This document shows positions 1 to 9,302 of a DNA stretch of 64,000 nt, piece after piece. Each line of letters opens with the position of its first letter. Position 1 is the stretch's first letter. A program made the translations under genes and the position numbers. Source of the DNA: Mycobacterium sp. 1245805.9 (lineage in GTDB: Bacteria > Actinomycetota > Actinomycetes > Mycobacteriales > Mycobacteriaceae); the NCBI RefSeq assembly GCF_001672915.1, contig NZ_LZKR01000093.1, positions 1 to 64,000 of the forward strand, read 5' to 3'. The notes beneath the pieces were generated by a model. The model was given only the letters and a program-made list of their open reading frames with translations, was not told the origin of the DNA and did no database searches.

Positions 1-581
1 GCCAGCGGATCATCGTTGCCACCATGCGGTGCGTGGCCAGGGTCGGGTACGCACGCGCGACCATCCGCGAGATCGCCCGCACGGCCGACGTCACCAGCGC
101 CAGCCTGTACCACTACTTTCCGAACAAGTCCGAGCTGTTCACGGCGACCGTCCGGGAAATCGACGAGATCGCATTGCCACGGGTGCGGTCCGCCGCGGCG
201 CACTCCGATGACGTCGTCGAGCGCCTCGAGGCGATGCTGGACGAGCTGGACAGCTTGCTGCGCGAGTATCCGCACCTGGCCGCGTTCGAACGCGCCATGC
301 GCGGGCATGCCGGGCTAAAAGGGTTGCGCGACACCATCGATGACATCGTCCGGGCCGCCCAGGCGCGCGGAGCGCTGCCGCCCGGCACCGATGCGGGCGC
401 CGCGGTCAACGCGATCTACGCGCTGGCTCGCGGGCTGACGGACCGGTCGGCCCACCTGACCCCGGATGCCTACGCCGCCACGCTGGCATCGGCCAAAGAA
501 TTGCTCAGGGGAACGCTTTTCGCGCCGCGAGCGAGTCGCCGAGCGTCCACAGCGCAACGCCGATCAACACGAGATCCTTGA
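1..581 (+). CDS. TetR/AcrR family transcriptional regulator, 5' end outside window
   Basis: This is a TetR-type one-component repressor. The frame is open to the left edge (codons Q-R-I-I-V-A-T precede the first ATG at 24), so helix 1 of the DNA-binding domain starts outside the window. What is visible contains the helix-turn-helix: 'TIREIARTADVTSASLYHYF' followed by N-K-S-E-L-F, the usual TetR recognition-helix signature. The remaining ~130 residues are a helical ligand-binding domain with no recognisable ligand class. The 3' end overlaps the convergent DUF417 gene by 77 bp, and the basic tail after 'LLRGTLFAP' lies in that overlap. The target is unknown. Confidence 0.85.
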   Translation, partial: QRIIVATMRCVARVGYARATIREIARTADVTSASLYHYFPNKSELFTATVREIDEIALPRVRSAAAHSDDVVERLEAMLDELDSLLREYPHLAAFERAMRGHAGLKGLRDTIDDIVRAAQARGALPPGTDAGAAVNAIYALARGLTDRSAHLTPDAYAATLASAKELLRGTLFAPRASRRASTAQRRSTRDP

Positions 582-996
582 GCAGGAATTGGCCCGGCAG
601 CGCGGACAGCACCGGGAGGCCGGCGGCGTGGGTCGAGACCACCCCGGGCGTGGTGAACAAGAAGCTCAGCGTTCCCATGAAGAGCACGACGGCCAGCGCG
701 CTGCCCGCCGCCGATGCGCGCGGCCACACCGGTCGCAGCGCAATGAGAAGCGCCGCAACGATTTCCATCGTTCCCAGCCCCCGCGCCACGGTAGTGACGG
801 GGGCGACGTGATAGATCCAGCCCATCAGCGGGCTGTGCTCGATGAGCACCCGGGATTCCATCTTCACGTACTTGCCGAACCCGATCCAGGCCAGGACGAC
901 CACCAGTCCGTAGCGGCTGATCAGCTGGCCGGCGCGGGTCAGTGACTCGGCCACGCGTAACGGCGTGCTGGCGGGGGACGGGGCGCTGTCGATCAT
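505..996 (-). CDS. DUF417 (YkgB/RclC-like) membrane protein
   Basis: A 163-residue polytopic membrane protein of the DUF417 family, whose E. coli member RclC (YkgB) belongs to a reactive-chlorine resistance operon. Family features are visible: an N-terminal hydrophobic segment with 'WIGFGKYVKMES', a central 'TLSFLFTTPGV' and a C-terminal 'LPGQFLLKDLVLIGVA', matching the RclC order of 'IGLLKF', 'TLSFLITTP' and 'GRLVLKD'. About four membrane segments are predicted by eye. The start at 996 (ATG) gives a normal family length. It converges with the upstream TetR gene and lies downstream of a second TetR gene on its own strand, either of which could control it. The role in oxidative stress is inferred from the family only. 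Confidence 0.75.
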   Translation of the reverse strand: MIDSAPSPASTPLRVAESLTRAGQLISRYGLVVVLAWIGFGKYVKMESRVLIEHSPLMGWIYHVAPVTTVARGLGTMEIVAALLIALRPVWPRASAAGSALAVVLFMGTLSFLFTTPGVVSTHAAGLPVLSALPGQFLLKDLVLIGVALWTLGDSLAARKAFP

Positions 997-1066
997 TTCG
1001 GGCGGATCCTTCCTTCGCGGACGGGCGGTCGTTCGGAAGGGGTAACGAGCTACTCGCCGACTGGGT

Positions 1067-1759
1067 TCAGTGACCCAGTTGCTCGAGTCCGGCGACGATG
1101 AGGCGTAACCCGTAGGCGAACTCCTCCTGCAGCGGAACGGGCAGATCGTCGGCTACCGCCACCGTCGCGGGGTAGCGCGACGGATCAAGCTCGTGGAATG
1201 CGGCCGTCAATTCGGCATCCTGTTCGCCCGCAGCCGATCCGGACTGCTGGATCGCGAAGCCGAGTACGTAACGCGACAGAGTCGCGTAGGCGTGGGCGGC
1301 GACCACGGGTGGAAATCCGTTGTCGAGCAGAAGCGCCAGCATCAACTCGCGTTGGGCCAGCGCGTTGGGTCCCATCGGGACGTGGCCGATCAACAGCGAC
1401 GCGACACTGCCGCGGCGGCCCAGCGCGTCGAACATGTGCTGCGCGAACAATGTGCACGCCTGCGGCCACGGCAATGCGCTGACGGTTGCGGAGTCGAGTT
1501 CGATTTCGCCGAGCAGCCGGTCGACCATCATCGCCACCAACTCCGATCGGTTGGCGAAGTGGCGGTACAGCGTCGCGGTGCCCGAACCCAGGCGCTGCGC
1601 CAGCGATCGCATCGACAGCGCGTCCGCCCCGTGCTCGTCGACGAGTTCGATCGCCACGGCGAGGATCCGGTCCAGCGGCAAGGCCGGGCGCCCGCGAGAG
1701 CGCCCCGATGGCTGCTGCGGCGGTCCCTCTGGTTGACACTCTTCCCTGTTTATGGGCAC
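1067..1759 (-). CDS. TetR/AcrR family transcriptional regulator (TetR_C_1 type)
   Basis: A 230-residue TetR repressor. After a 25-residue polar leader ('RSRGRPALPLDRI'), the DNA-binding domain runs to about residue 75 with the signature 'LGSGTATLYRHFANRSELV'. The long C-terminal half, with 'HVPMGPNALAQRELMLALLL', resembles the larger ligand-binding domain of drug- and hydrophobe-sensing TetR proteins. The GTG at 1759 is the first start; no convincing Shine-Dalgarno precedes it. It is divergent from the oxidoreductase at 1816, with an imperfect palindrome over the start codon, which suggests self-regulation and control of that neighbour. Confidence 0.85.
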   Translation of the reverse strand: MPINREECQPEGPPQQPSGRSRGRPALPLDRILAVAIELVDEHGADALSMRSLAQRLGSGTATLYRHFANRSELVAMMVDRLLGEIELDSATVSALPWPQACTLFAQHMFDALGRRGSVASLLIGHVPMGPNALAQRELMLALLLDNGFPPVVAAHAYATLSRYVLGFAIQQSGSAAGEQDAELTAAFHELDPSRYPATVAVADDLPVPLQEEFAYGLRLIVAGLEQLGH

Positions 1760-1770
1760 ACTGTATCCAT
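1752..1770. promoter_or_regulatory. Imperfect inverted repeat, candidate TetR operator
   Basis: Arms ATGGGCACA and TGTATCCAT are separated by one base; 7 of 9 positions pair. It covers the GTG start of the TetR gene at 1759 and lies 46 bp upstream of the oxidoreductase start. Position and symmetry are seen; the role as an operator is inference. Confidence 0.4.
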
Positions 1771-1815
1771 TATTCGCTCACGGGTCAATCCCCCTGATAG
1801 GCAAGGAAGTCCGCC

Positions 1816-2370
1816 ATGCTGCTACCCCTGGCACCGGAGCCCTACGCGGTCCCCACCGACCGCGACATGCTTCCATCCGAACGTCGTGAATTCGTCCGGA
1901 CGCATCGGACCTGCGTGTTCGGGTACCGCCGCCGCAACGACGGCCCGGCGATGTCGATCGTCTACTACATCCCCACCGACACCGACGAACTGCTGGTGTC
2001 CACCATGGCCGGCCGCGGCAAGGCCCGCATCGTCGAACGCGACGGCAAGGTCAGCCTGTGCGTCCTCGACGAGCGGTGGCCGTTTGCCTACCTGCAGGTG
2101 TACGCGGACGCGACCCTCGATCGCGACCGTGACCTGGCCGTCGACGTGATGATGGCGGTCGGCGGGCGAATGTCGGGTCAGCCGCTCGGCGAGGAGGCAC
2201 GCCCCGACGTCGCGGCGATGTGCGAGCGGGAAAACCGCGTGGTCATCCGCTGCCGGCCGTACGCCAGCTATGCGACGCCGCCGCGCCACCTGCACCGCAA
2301 CGACCAGGTCGAAAAGCTTTCACATTGGGTTTCGGGCGTGGTCGCGTGGGACGCGCCCGACCCGTCATGA
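1816..2370 (+). CDS. Pyridoxamine 5'-phosphate oxidase-fold, flavin/F420-type oxidoreductase
   Basis: A 184-residue split-barrel protein of the PPOX class, a group that in mycobacteria contains many F420- or FMN-dependent reductases (TIGR03618-like). The characteristic start of the barrel is visible: '[20 protein letters not shown]', then '[20 protein letters not shown]', where K/R residues bind the cofactor phosphate, and '[13 protein letters not shown]'. The ATG at 1816 follows an AAGGAAG Shine-Dalgarno by about 6 bp. It is divergent from the TetR gene and converges with the SRPBCC gene, overlapping it by 6 bp. Cofactor and substrate cannot be told from the sequence. Confidence 0.75.
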   Translation: MLLPLAPEPYAVPTDRDMLPSERREFVRTHRTCVFGYRRRNDGPAMSIVYYIPTDTDELLVSTMAGRGKARIVERDGKVSLCVLDERWPFAYLQVYADATLDRDRDLAVDVMMAVGGRMSGQPLGEEARPDVAAMCERENRVVIRCRPYASYATPPRHLHRNDQVEKLSHWVSGVVAWDAPDPS

Positions 2371-2838
2371 CGCCGCGTAGCGGTCGCGCAGCTTGGCCAA
2401 CGTCGCCTCGATGCCTTCCGCGTTGGCTTTGCGGAAACCCATCAGCTCGTAGTACTTCAGCGCGTTCTTGATCGCGCCGGCTTCGCTGTAGTCGAACGTC
2501 TCGGTGACCCGCGTCCTCGTCGGTGACAGCGACTCGAATTCCCAGCGCCAGCGGTGTCCCAGGGGGTGGCGCCATTCGATCAGCTCATTCGGTTTGAGCG
2601 CCGTCACCCTGCTGGTGATGCGGTACGGGACGCCATACATTTTCATCTTCGTCGAAAACTTCGATCCCACAGACATTTCCGCGGGGACACTGATGTTGTC
2701 GACCACCGTGCCCGATCCGTCCAATTCGTGGTGGCGCCGCGGGTCGAGAGCCATCGCGTACAGCTCGGCGGCCGGCGCGTCCACTTCGACCGAGCGGCTC
2801 ACCTGTCGAGGACCCGCGTCGACAAGTTTGACGGTCAT
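2365..2838 (-). CDS. SRPBCC (START/polyketide-cyclase-like) family protein
   Basis: A 157-residue protein with the helix-grip fold used to bind hydrophobic ligands. Features are the N-terminal strand '[20 protein letters not shown]', the middle strands '[20 protein letters not shown]' and a long C-terminal helix with '[16 protein letters not shown]'. I chose the ATG at 2838 because GGAAGGAG precedes it by about 6 bp; a longer form from 2919 is open but its first 27 residues look unlike the family. Ligand and role unknown. It converges with the PPOX gene. Confidence 0.75.
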   Translation of the reverse strand: MTVKLVDAGPRQVSRSVEVDAPAAELYAMALDPRRHHELDGSGTVVDNISVPAEMSVGSKFSTKMKMYGVPYRITSRVTALKPNELIEWRHPLGHRWRWEFESLSPTRTRVTETFDYSEAGAIKNALKYYELMGFRKANAEGIEATLAKLRDRYAAS

Positions 2839-2897
2839 GGCGGTCTCCTTCCGGATATCCGGCAGCGCGAACTCGACGCTACGCTTCGCCGGATTGA

Positions 2898-3161
<264 letters not shown>

Positions 3162-3168
3162 AGCCCGC

Positions 3169-3174
3169 TAGAGT
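3169..3174 (+). promoter_or_regulatory. -10 element for a leaderless transcript of the gene at 3183
   Basis: TAGAGT fits the mycobacterial TANNNT -10 consensus and ends 8 bp before the GTG at 3183, the spacing expected if transcription starts at the first base of the start codon. No Shine-Dalgarno is present. Inference from spacing. Confidence 0.4.
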
Positions 3175-3182
3175 GCCTGGTC

Positions 3183-4259
3183 GTGCGGGTCCTACGGTTT
3201 CTCTGGCAACGTGTGTTGGCCTTCGACCGCCTGGGCTCACGTATTCCCCAGCTGATCCAGATCTGGCTGATGGAGTTCTTCGTCGTGATGCCGTTGATGT
3301 TCTTCATCGGCAAGGTCATCGATATTCGCGGAGCGTTCGGGGTGCCGGGCACCGGCGAACGGCTCGACGGCACCTTCTGGGGAGCGCTCGCGGTATCGCT
3401 GTTCTTCGGGTTCTTCTTCGCCCGCTCGCTGGTCAGGCCGCGGGTGGTGCAGGGAACGTGGACGCCGACGGTGCACGCCGATATCGGCCCGGTGACCGTC
3501 TACGGCGGCAACCGCGCGTGGCGGGTGACCTACCCGTACCTGACCAGTCACCCGTCGTACGCGCTGCTGTTGCTGATCACCGCCCCGATCCCCGCCGTGA
3601 TGTTCGCGGCGACCATCAACCAGGGCGACAGCACCTTTTACTGGCGGGTGTGCGGCATCGTCGGCTTGATAATCATCGCCTGCATGGCGCTGGCGCGGGT
3701 TCTGGCTTGGTACGTCTTCAAATTCGGGCGCCGTGAGCTCGATGCGCAGCTCCGCGGGTTGCCGATCTCACGGCGGCGGCTCGGCTGGGAGATCGCCTGG
3801 AAGCCGGTGCTCGCGCTGATGTTGTTGATGTACGCCATCGCCTGCCTGCCGCTGGGCGGATTGTGGTTGAAGGAAAAACGCACGATCGCCCGCCTGCCCG
3901 TCGTCACCGTCGCCGACACGCAACATCCCGGCGAGTATCGGCGGGTGACCGGCACCGTGGCCTCGACGTCCGTCTATTGGGCGCCCCAGGGCCTTGGGCG
4001 CGGCGGCAACAACTACGCGGGGGCGGGCGTATTGGTGGCCCTGCGCACCGGCGGTGAGGCGTTGCTTCTCGCCGAATCGATGGCCGTGCCCGACTTCAAG
4101 GGCATGATGGCCAAGGTTCGGAACGGCGAGCTCACCGCGACGGGCAAGGTGATCGACGCGGTCTCGGCCGATCAGCGCGAGTACTACGGCTTCGATGTGG
4201 GGGCGTTTCCCGCGCCGCCTGCCACCGGCCGGGTCATGCTGCTGCTGTCGGAGCCCTAG
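3183..4259 (+). CDS. Conserved multi-pass membrane protein of unknown function
   Basis: I do not recognise a characterised family. The 358-residue protein has about five membrane segments at roughly 24-46 ('IWLMEFFVVMPLMFFIG'), 66-83, 125-146, 153-176 and 207-228, followed by a soluble C-terminal domain of about 130 residues beginning after 'GLWLKEKRTIARLP'. That domain has a beta-rich look ('GTVASTSVYWAPQGLGRGGNN') and could face the outside. The start is a GTG at 3183 with a -10-like TAGAGT just upstream, so a leaderless message is likely. It stands alone between an SDR remnant and the copper genes; no link to copper is evident. Confidence 0.75.
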   Translation: MRVLRFLWQRVLAFDRLGSRIPQLIQIWLMEFFVVMPLMFFIGKVIDIRGAFGVPGTGERLDGTFWGALAVSLFFGFFFARSLVRPRVVQGTWTPTVHADIGPVTVYGGNRAWRVTYPYLTSHPSYALLLLITAPIPAVMFAATINQGDSTFYWRVCGIVGLIIIACMALARVLAWYVFKFGRRELDAQLRGLPISRRRLGWEIAWKPVLALMLLMYAIACLPLGGLWLKEKRTIARLPVVTVADTQHPGEYRRVTGTVASTSVYWAPQGLGRGGNNYAGAGVLVALRTGGEALLLAESMAVPDFKGMMAKVRNGELTATGKVIDAVSADQREYYGFDVGAFPAPPATGRVMLLLSEP

Positions 4260-4295
4260 CCGGTCGCCAATCCCGGGTGGCCGGCGGTGAGCGGC

Positions 4296-4330
4296 GCCCG
4301 TATAACAGGGATACCGCCTTCCATACGGGC
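4296..4330. promoter_or_regulatory. Nested inverted repeat upstream of copper genes, candidate metal-responsive operator
   Basis: Outer arms GCCCGTAT (4296-4303) and ATACGGGC (4323-4330) are perfect complements; an inner pair GTAT/ATAC (4300-4303, 4311-4314) shares the left arm. It lies 18 bp before the chaperone start. GC-rich dyads at this place are typical of CsoR-type copper control, but no csoR gene is in the window, so the regulator is inferred. Confidence 0.45.
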
Positions 4331-4347
4331 ATCTAGACGGGAGTTTC

Positions 4348-4560
4348 ATGGCGACCAACGAGTACCGCGTCACCGGGATGACTTGCGGGCACTGCGAGGC
4401 CGCCGTGCAGGACGAGGTGGGCCGGATCCCGGGTGTGGACGGTGTGGACGTCGACGCCAGCACGGGCCGGCTCGTCGTGCGGAGCTCTCTACCCGTCGAC
4501 GCGAGCGCGGTGCTGGACGCGGTCGATGAGGCCGGTTATAGGGCGGTCCTGGTCGCGTGA
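4348..4560 (+). CDS. CopZ-like heavy-metal-associated (HMA) copper chaperone
   Basis: A 70-residue single HMA domain that would carry Cu(I) in the cytosol and hand it to the ATPase encoded next. The metal site is G-M-T-C-G-H-C, with Cys13 and Cys16, and the fold-ending '[16 protein letters not shown]' is typical. The ATG at 4348 follows GGGAG by about 5 bp. Its stop codon overlaps the GTG start of the ATPase by 4 bp (GTGA), so the two are co-translated. Zinc or other soft metals are possible, but the M-x-C-x-x-C loop and its partner favour copper. Confidence 0.85.
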   Translation: MATNEYRVTGMTCGHCEAAVQDEVGRIPGVDGVDVDASTGRLVVRSSLPVDASAVLDAVDEAGYRAVLVA

Positions 4561-6755
4561 CGGCGGACGCTAACACGGTCAACAGAATCGAGCTGCAAAT
4601 CGGGGGGATGAGCTGCGCCTCGTGCGCGGCGCGCATCGAGAAGAAGCTGAACGGGCTGGACGGCGTCAGCGCCCAAGTCAACTACGCCACCGAAAAGGCC
4701 GCCGTCAGTCTGCCCCTCGGATACGACGCTCGGGAGCTGATCGCGGAGGTCGAGAAGGCCGGCTTCACCGCGGCGCTCCCGCAAACAGAACCCGCCCCCG
4801 AAACGCCGGGGCCTGCCGACGGCGAGCTGGCGGCGCTGCGCATTCGCCTGGTCACCGCGATCGTGCTCGCCGTCCCGGTGGTCGCGATGGCGATGCTGCC
4901 CGCGTTCCAGTTCCGTGGCTGGCAATGGGTGTCGCTGGCCCTCGCCGCGCCGGTCGTCGGATGGGCGGGCCGGCAGTTTCACGCGGGGGCGTGGGCCAGC
5001 CTCAAGCACGGCGCGGCCACGATGGACACACTCGTTTCGGTCGGGACGCTCTCGGCGTTCGTGGGCTCCCTGTACGCGGTGCTCCTCGGGGCGGGACACG
5101 TCTACCTCGAAGTGGCCGCGGGCGTCACGATGTTCATCCTGGCCGGCCGCTACTTCGAGAAGCGCGCCAAGCGGCGCGCGGGCGCGGCGCTGCGGGCCCT
5201 GCTCGAACTCGGGGCCAAGGACGTCGCCGTGCTGCGGGACGGGTCGGAGACGCGGCTTCCCGTCAACCAGCTGGCGGTGGGCGACGTGTTCGTGGTGCGC
5301 CCAGGCGAAAAGATCGCCACCGACGGCGTCGTCGTCTCGGGATCATCCGCCATCGATTCCTCGATGCTCACCGGTGAGTCCGTCCCCGTCGAGGTCGGCG
5401 AGGGCGAGGCCGTGACCGGCGCCACCGTCAACGCCGGGGGACGCCTGGCCGTGCGGGCCACCCGCGTGGGCGACGACACCCAGCTGGCGCAGATGGCGCG
5501 CCTCGTCGAGGCGGCGCAATCGGGCAAGGCGAGCGTGCAACGGCTCGCCGACCGGGTCTCGGGCGTGTTCGTCCCGGCCGTCATGGTCGTCGCGGTGGCG
5601 ACCCTCGCGACATGGCTTGCTGCGGGCTCTTCCGTCACCGCGGCGGTGACGGCCGCGCTCGCGGTGCTCATCATCGCCTGCCCGTGCGCGCTCGGGTTGG
5701 CCACGCCGACCGCCTTGCTGGTCGGCGCCGGCCGGGCGGCCCAGCTCGGCGTGCTCATCAGGGGACCCGAGGTCTTGGAGTCGACGCGCAAGGTCGACAC
5801 CATCGTGCTCGACAAGACCGGCACCGTCACCACCGGCAAGATGACCCTGGTCGACGTGCTTGCCGGGCCGCAGGCGGACCGCGGAACGCTGCTGCGCTAT
5901 GCCGGTGCCGTCGAGGACGCGTCGGAACATCCCGTCGCGCAGGCGATCGCGACCGCCGCCAAGGCGGAGTTCGGCGCCCTGCCCGCGGCCCGGGATTTCG
6001 TGGCGGTGACCGGGCAAGGCGTGCAGGGAGTGGTCGACGGGCATGCCGTAGTCGTCGGGAGCGAGAACCTGCTGGCCGACCGGGCCCAGCAGCTCGATGC
6101 GGAACTCTCAGAAGCCAAAGCCCGCGCCGAGCGCGCCGGCAATATCGTCGTCGCCGCCGGGTGGGACGGCCGAGCGCGCGGGCTCCTGGTCGTCGCCGAT
6201 GCCGTCAGACCGACCAGCGCCGAGGCGATCCGGCTGTTCACGGCACTGGGGCTGACGCCCGTGCTCCTGACCGGTGACGGCGAGGCCGTCGCCAGGCGCG
6301 TCGCCGAGCAGGTCGGCATCGCGCACGTCGTCGCCGGCGTGACGCCCGCCGGCAAGGTGGCCGCCGTGGAACGCCTGCAGTCAGAGGGCAGGGTGGTCGC
6401 CATGGTCGGGGACGGCGTCAACGACGCGGCCGCCCTGGCCCGCGCCGATCTGGGGCTGGCGCTGGGGTCCGGAACCGACGTGGCGATCGAGGCGGCGGAT
6501 CTGACCCTGGTGCGCGGCGACCTGTGCGCCGCGGTGGACGCGATCCGGCTGTCCCGCCGGACCCTGCGCACCATCAAGGCGAACCTGTTCTGGGCCTTCG
6601 GCTACAACGTCGCCGCGATCCCGTTGGCGGCGCTCGGCCTGCTCGATCCGATGGTGGCAGGCGCCGCGATGGCGTTCTCCAGCGCGTTCGTCGTCGGCAA
6701 CAGCCTGAGACTGCGGAGCTTCGCCGGCACGAGGCGTGCGGATCCTGTGGGATAG
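4557..6755 (+). CDS. Copper-translocating P1B-type ATPase
   Basis: A 732-residue heavy-metal P-type ATPase expected to export Cu(I) from the cytosol. Domain order: one N-terminal HMA domain with Cys20-A-S-Cys23; membrane helices from about residue 95; the actuator domain with '[12 protein letters not shown]'; the P1B-1 membrane motif Cys375-Pro-Cys377; the phosphorylation site Asp419 in D-K-T-G-T; 'SEHPVAQAI' in the nucleotide domain; and the hinge '[18 protein letters not shown]'. The terminal helix pair '[21 protein letters not shown]' is the usual copper-ATPase motif (N, Y-N and M-S pattern). It is about the length of mycobacterial CtpA/CtpB/CtpV, but I cannot assign it to one of them. It is translationally coupled to the chaperone gene. 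Confidence 0.9.
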   Translation: MTADANTVNRIELQIGGMSCASCAARIEKKLNGLDGVSAQVNYATEKAAVSLPLGYDARELIAEVEKAGFTAALPQTEPAPETPGPADGELAALRIRLVTAIVLAVPVVAMAMLPAFQFRGWQWVSLALAAPVVGWAGRQFHAGAWASLKHGAATMDTLVSVGTLSAFVGSLYAVLLGAGHVYLEVAAGVTMFILAGRYFEKRAKRRAGAALRALLELGAKDVAVLRDGSETRLPVNQLAVGDVFVVRPGEKIATDGVVVSGSSAIDSSMLTGESVPVEVGEGEAVTGATVNAGGRLAVRATRVGDDTQLAQMARLVEAAQSGKASVQRLADRVSGVFVPAVMVVAVATLATWLAAGSSVTAAVTAALAVLIIACPCALGLATPTALLVGAGRAAQLGVLIRGPEVLESTRKVDTIVLDKTGTVTTGKMTLVDVLAGPQADRGTLLRYAGAVEDASEHPVAQAIATAAKAEFGALPAARDFVAVTGQGVQGVVDGHAVVVGSENLLADRAQQLDAELSEAKARAERAGNIVVAAGWDGRARGLLVVADAVRPTSAEAIRLFTALGLTPVLLTGDGEAVARRVAEQVGIAHVVAGVTPAGKVAAVERLQSEGRVVAMVGDGVNDAAALARADLGLALGSGTDVAIEAADLTLVRGDLCAAVDAIRLSRRTLRTIKANLFWAFGYNVAAIPLAALGLLDPMVAGAAMAFSSAFVVGNSLRLRSFAGTRRADPVG

Positions 6756-6836
6756 TTGATCTGGCCTGCCGTGTTCTTCAAGCCTTGGCCGGTGGGTTAT
6801 TCGCAAAGAGATTTGATTTAGCGAAGGTCACCGCCG

Positions 6837-8228
6837 TTGCCCCGATTCGTCGAACAGCTGTCCTTGCTGCATGGCTGGCTGCCGGTGGCCACGCAGGCGC
6901 TCGCGCTGCTCGTCGCCGTCGGCGCGATCGGTGTGACGAGGCGCCGCTGGCGTGGCTGGGCGCTTCCGGTAGCGCTGGGTGTCGCGGGCCTGGCCACGGC
7001 GCTGTCGTACTGGTACATCACGTCGATCGGTGTGGCCGGGGACCCAGCCCCGGTGTCGCTGTGGCTGTGGATCGCGATGAGCGGGCTCGCGGTTGCGGTG
7101 CTGACGCTCGGCTGGCCGGGCGCCCGCTGGTGGCGTCGCAGCCTGGCGGTGGTTTCGGTGCCGCTCTGCGCGCTGTGCGCGGCCCTGGCGTTGAACGGCT
7201 GGGTCGGCTACTTCCCCACCGTGGCGGCGGCCTGGGACCAGCTGACCTCGCAGCCCTTGCCCGATCAAATCGACCGGCTGAGGGTCACCGCGATGCAGCT
7301 CGAGGGGACGAAGCCGGCCAAGGGCGTCGTGGTGCCCGTGACCATCAGCGCCGACGCGTCGCACTTCCCGCACCGCCAGGAACTGGTGTATCTGCCCCCG
7401 GCGTGGTTCAACAGCAACCCGCCGCCCCGGCTGCCGGCGGTGATGATGATCAGCTCGGCGTTCAACACCCCCGCCGACTGGCTGCGCCCCGGCGGCGCAT
7501 TCACCGCCATCGACGACTTCGCGGCCCAGCATCACGGCTTCTCCCCGGTGCTGGTCTTCGTCGATCCCACCGGCACGTTCGACAACGACACCGAATGCGT
7601 CAACGGCACCCGCGGCAACGCCGCCGATCACCTGACGAAGGACGTGGTGCCCTTCGTGGTCTCGAACTTCGGGGTGAGCGCCGACCGGGCCAACTGGGGC
7701 GTCGCCGGATGGTCGATGGGCGGCACCTGCGCGGTCGACCTGGCCGTCATGCATCCCGAGCTGTTCAGCGCGTTCGTCGACATCGCCGGCGACCGCAGCC
7801 CCAGCATCGGGACGAAGGACCAAACCGTCGCCCGGTTGTTCGGCGGCGACAGCGCCGCCTGGGCCGCCTTCGATCCCACTACCGTCATGACCCGGCACGG
7901 TCACTACACCGGCCTATCGGGGTGGTTCGACGTTCCCTCGTCGCCCGGTCCGCACGCCGTCGCCGAGGAAGCCAACTCCGCCATCGCCGGCCCCAGCGTC
8001 GATCCCGCCGCCAACCCCGAAGGCCAGGATGCCGCCGCCAACGCGCTGTGCGACGTCGCCACCGCCAACGGGATCACCTGCGCGGTGGTCACCCAGCCGG
8101 GCAAGCACGACTGGCCCTTCGCCGCCCAGGCGTTCGCCGCGTCGCTGCCCTGGTTGGCCGGGACACTGGGGACTCCCGGCACCGATCCCGTCGCGTTGCC
8201 GCAGCGCGGCGGCGGCGCGCCGCATTGA
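6837..8228 (+). CDS. Membrane-anchored alpha/beta-hydrolase of the esterase D / antigen 85-like fold
   Basis: A 463-residue protein with two parts. Residues 1-125 hold about four membrane helices ('ALALLVAVGAIGV', 'WALPVALGVAGLATALSYWY', 'LWLWIAMSGLAVAVLTLGW', 'VVSVPLCALCAALALNGWVG'). The rest is an alpha/beta hydrolase domain that should sit outside the membrane, with the nucleophile Ser293 in 'GWSMGGTCAVDL' and a catalytic His424 in 'PGKHDWPFAAQAF'. This pattern is that of the esterase D/Ag85 family, which includes mycolyltransferases, so a cell-envelope acyltransferase or esterase is plausible. The TTG at 6837 is preceded by GAAGG at about 9 bp. No operon partner is evident. Confidence 0.75.
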   Translation: MPRFVEQLSLLHGWLPVATQALALLVAVGAIGVTRRRWRGWALPVALGVAGLATALSYWYITSIGVAGDPAPVSLWLWIAMSGLAVAVLTLGWPGARWWRRSLAVVSVPLCALCAALALNGWVGYFPTVAAAWDQLTSQPLPDQIDRLRVTAMQLEGTKPAKGVVVPVTISADASHFPHRQELVYLPPAWFNSNPPPRLPAVMMISSAFNTPADWLRPGGAFTAIDDFAAQHHGFSPVLVFVDPTGTFDNDTECVNGTRGNAADHLTKDVVPFVVSNFGVSADRANWGVAGWSMGGTCAVDLAVMHPELFSAFVDIAGDRSPSIGTKDQTVARLFGGDSAAWAAFDPTTVMTRHGHYTGLSGWFDVPSSPGPHAVAEEANSAIAGPSVDPAANPEGQDAAANALCDVATANGITCAVVTQPGKHDWPFAAQAFAASLPWLAGTLGTPGTDPVALPQRGGGAPH

Positions 8229-8415
8229 CGCCAGCTATGCAAGACCGTTACCTTTTCGAGCCCCAATTCACAGCTGAACCTCCTGTAACGAACCCGGCGT
8301 ATTGAAACCGGCACTGGTACCGTTCGCTGCTGTGGCGGCGGAGTTTGGCAACACAGGAATCCGGGGTACCGGGTCGCGTGTGCCGACATCCCACCGCAAA
8401 AGACCCGAGAGGCGC

Positions 8416-9270
8416 GTGAGGTTCGCCGTCCCGAGTATCGGCGGCGGCACCGCGCCGGAGCTGAGCCGGCGCCGTTTCCTGGGCGCGCTGGCCGCGGCGA
8501 CGGTGGCCGGCGTGGGCGCCGCCCGCCTGGTGGTCGACCCGCAGCCCCGGACGTTCGCCCAAGCGCCTCCGGCGAACGTCGCGACCTCCGGCCCGACGGC
8601 CCCGTCGGCCCTGTTGCCACCCCCACCGCCGAGCGCTCGCATCCCGCTGCCGGGCGGCGGCGCGCTGACCAAAATCCCCGGCGCGGGCGACCTGCTCGCG
8701 CTGACCGTCGATGACGGCGTCAACAGCGAAGTGGTGCGCGCCTACACCCAGTTCGCCAAGGACACCGGTATCCGGCTGACGTTCTTCGTCAACGGGGTGT
8801 ACGACTCCTGGACCGAGAACCTGGACCTACTCCGGCCGCTGGTCGACTCCGGACAGATCCAACTGGGCAACCACACGTGGTCGCACCCCGACCTGACCAC
8901 GCTGCCCAAGGAGCAGATCGCCCATCAGCTCACCCGCAACGACCAATTCTTGAAGAAGACCTACGGCATCGGCGCGAAACCCTACTGGCGGCCGCCGTAT
9001 GCGAAGCGCAACGCCGACGTTGACGCGGTGGCCGCCGACCTCGGCTACACCGTGCCGACCTTGTGGTCGGGGTCGTTGTCGGATTCCACGCTGATCCACG
9101 AGGACTACATCGTGAAGATGGCCGACCAGTACTTCACCCCGCAGTCCATCGTGATCGGCCACCTCAACCACCCGCCGGTCACGCACGTCTATCCGCAACT
9201 CGTCGACATCATCCGTGACCGAGACCTGCGCACGGTCACCCTCAACGACATCTTCCTCAAGACGCCGTAA
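8416..9270 (+). CDS. Tat-exported polysaccharide deacetylase (NodB domain)
   Basis: A carbohydrate esterase family 4 protein, predicted to remove acetyl groups from an envelope or external polysaccharide. With the GTG start at 8416 it has 284 residues. A twin-arginine signal 'ELSRRRFLGALAAATVAG' is followed by a proline-rich linker and the NodB domain. Motif 1 is T-V-Asp99-Asp100-G, motif 2 is His153-T-W-S-His157, and motif 3 is 'YWRPPYAKRN'; the metal-binding Asp-His-His triad is therefore complete. I prefer 8416 because GAGAGG lies 3-8 bp upstream; an in-frame TTG at 8302 would add 38 residues that look non-coding. It ends 33 bp from the convergent Rieske gene. Confidence 0.8.
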   Translation: MRFAVPSIGGGTAPELSRRRFLGALAAATVAGVGAARLVVDPQPRTFAQAPPANVATSGPTAPSALLPPPPPSARIPLPGGGALTKIPGAGDLLALTVDDGVNSEVVRAYTQFAKDTGIRLTFFVNGVYDSWTENLDLLRPLVDSGQIQLGNHTWSHPDLTTLPKEQIAHQLTRNDQFLKKTYGIGAKPYWRPPYAKRNADVDAVAADLGYTVPTLWSGSLSDSTLIHEDYIVKMADQYFTPQSIVIGHLNHPPVTHVYPQLVDIIRDRDLRTVTLNDIFLKTP

Positions 9271-9302
9271 CGGTGCAGGCGCCGGCTCCCGCCGTTCGAC
9301 TC

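Noticed and set aside
6524..8305. Long frame overlapping the copper ATPase and the esterase
   Set aside because: Arg-rich composition and no motifs; both real genes in that span are clear.
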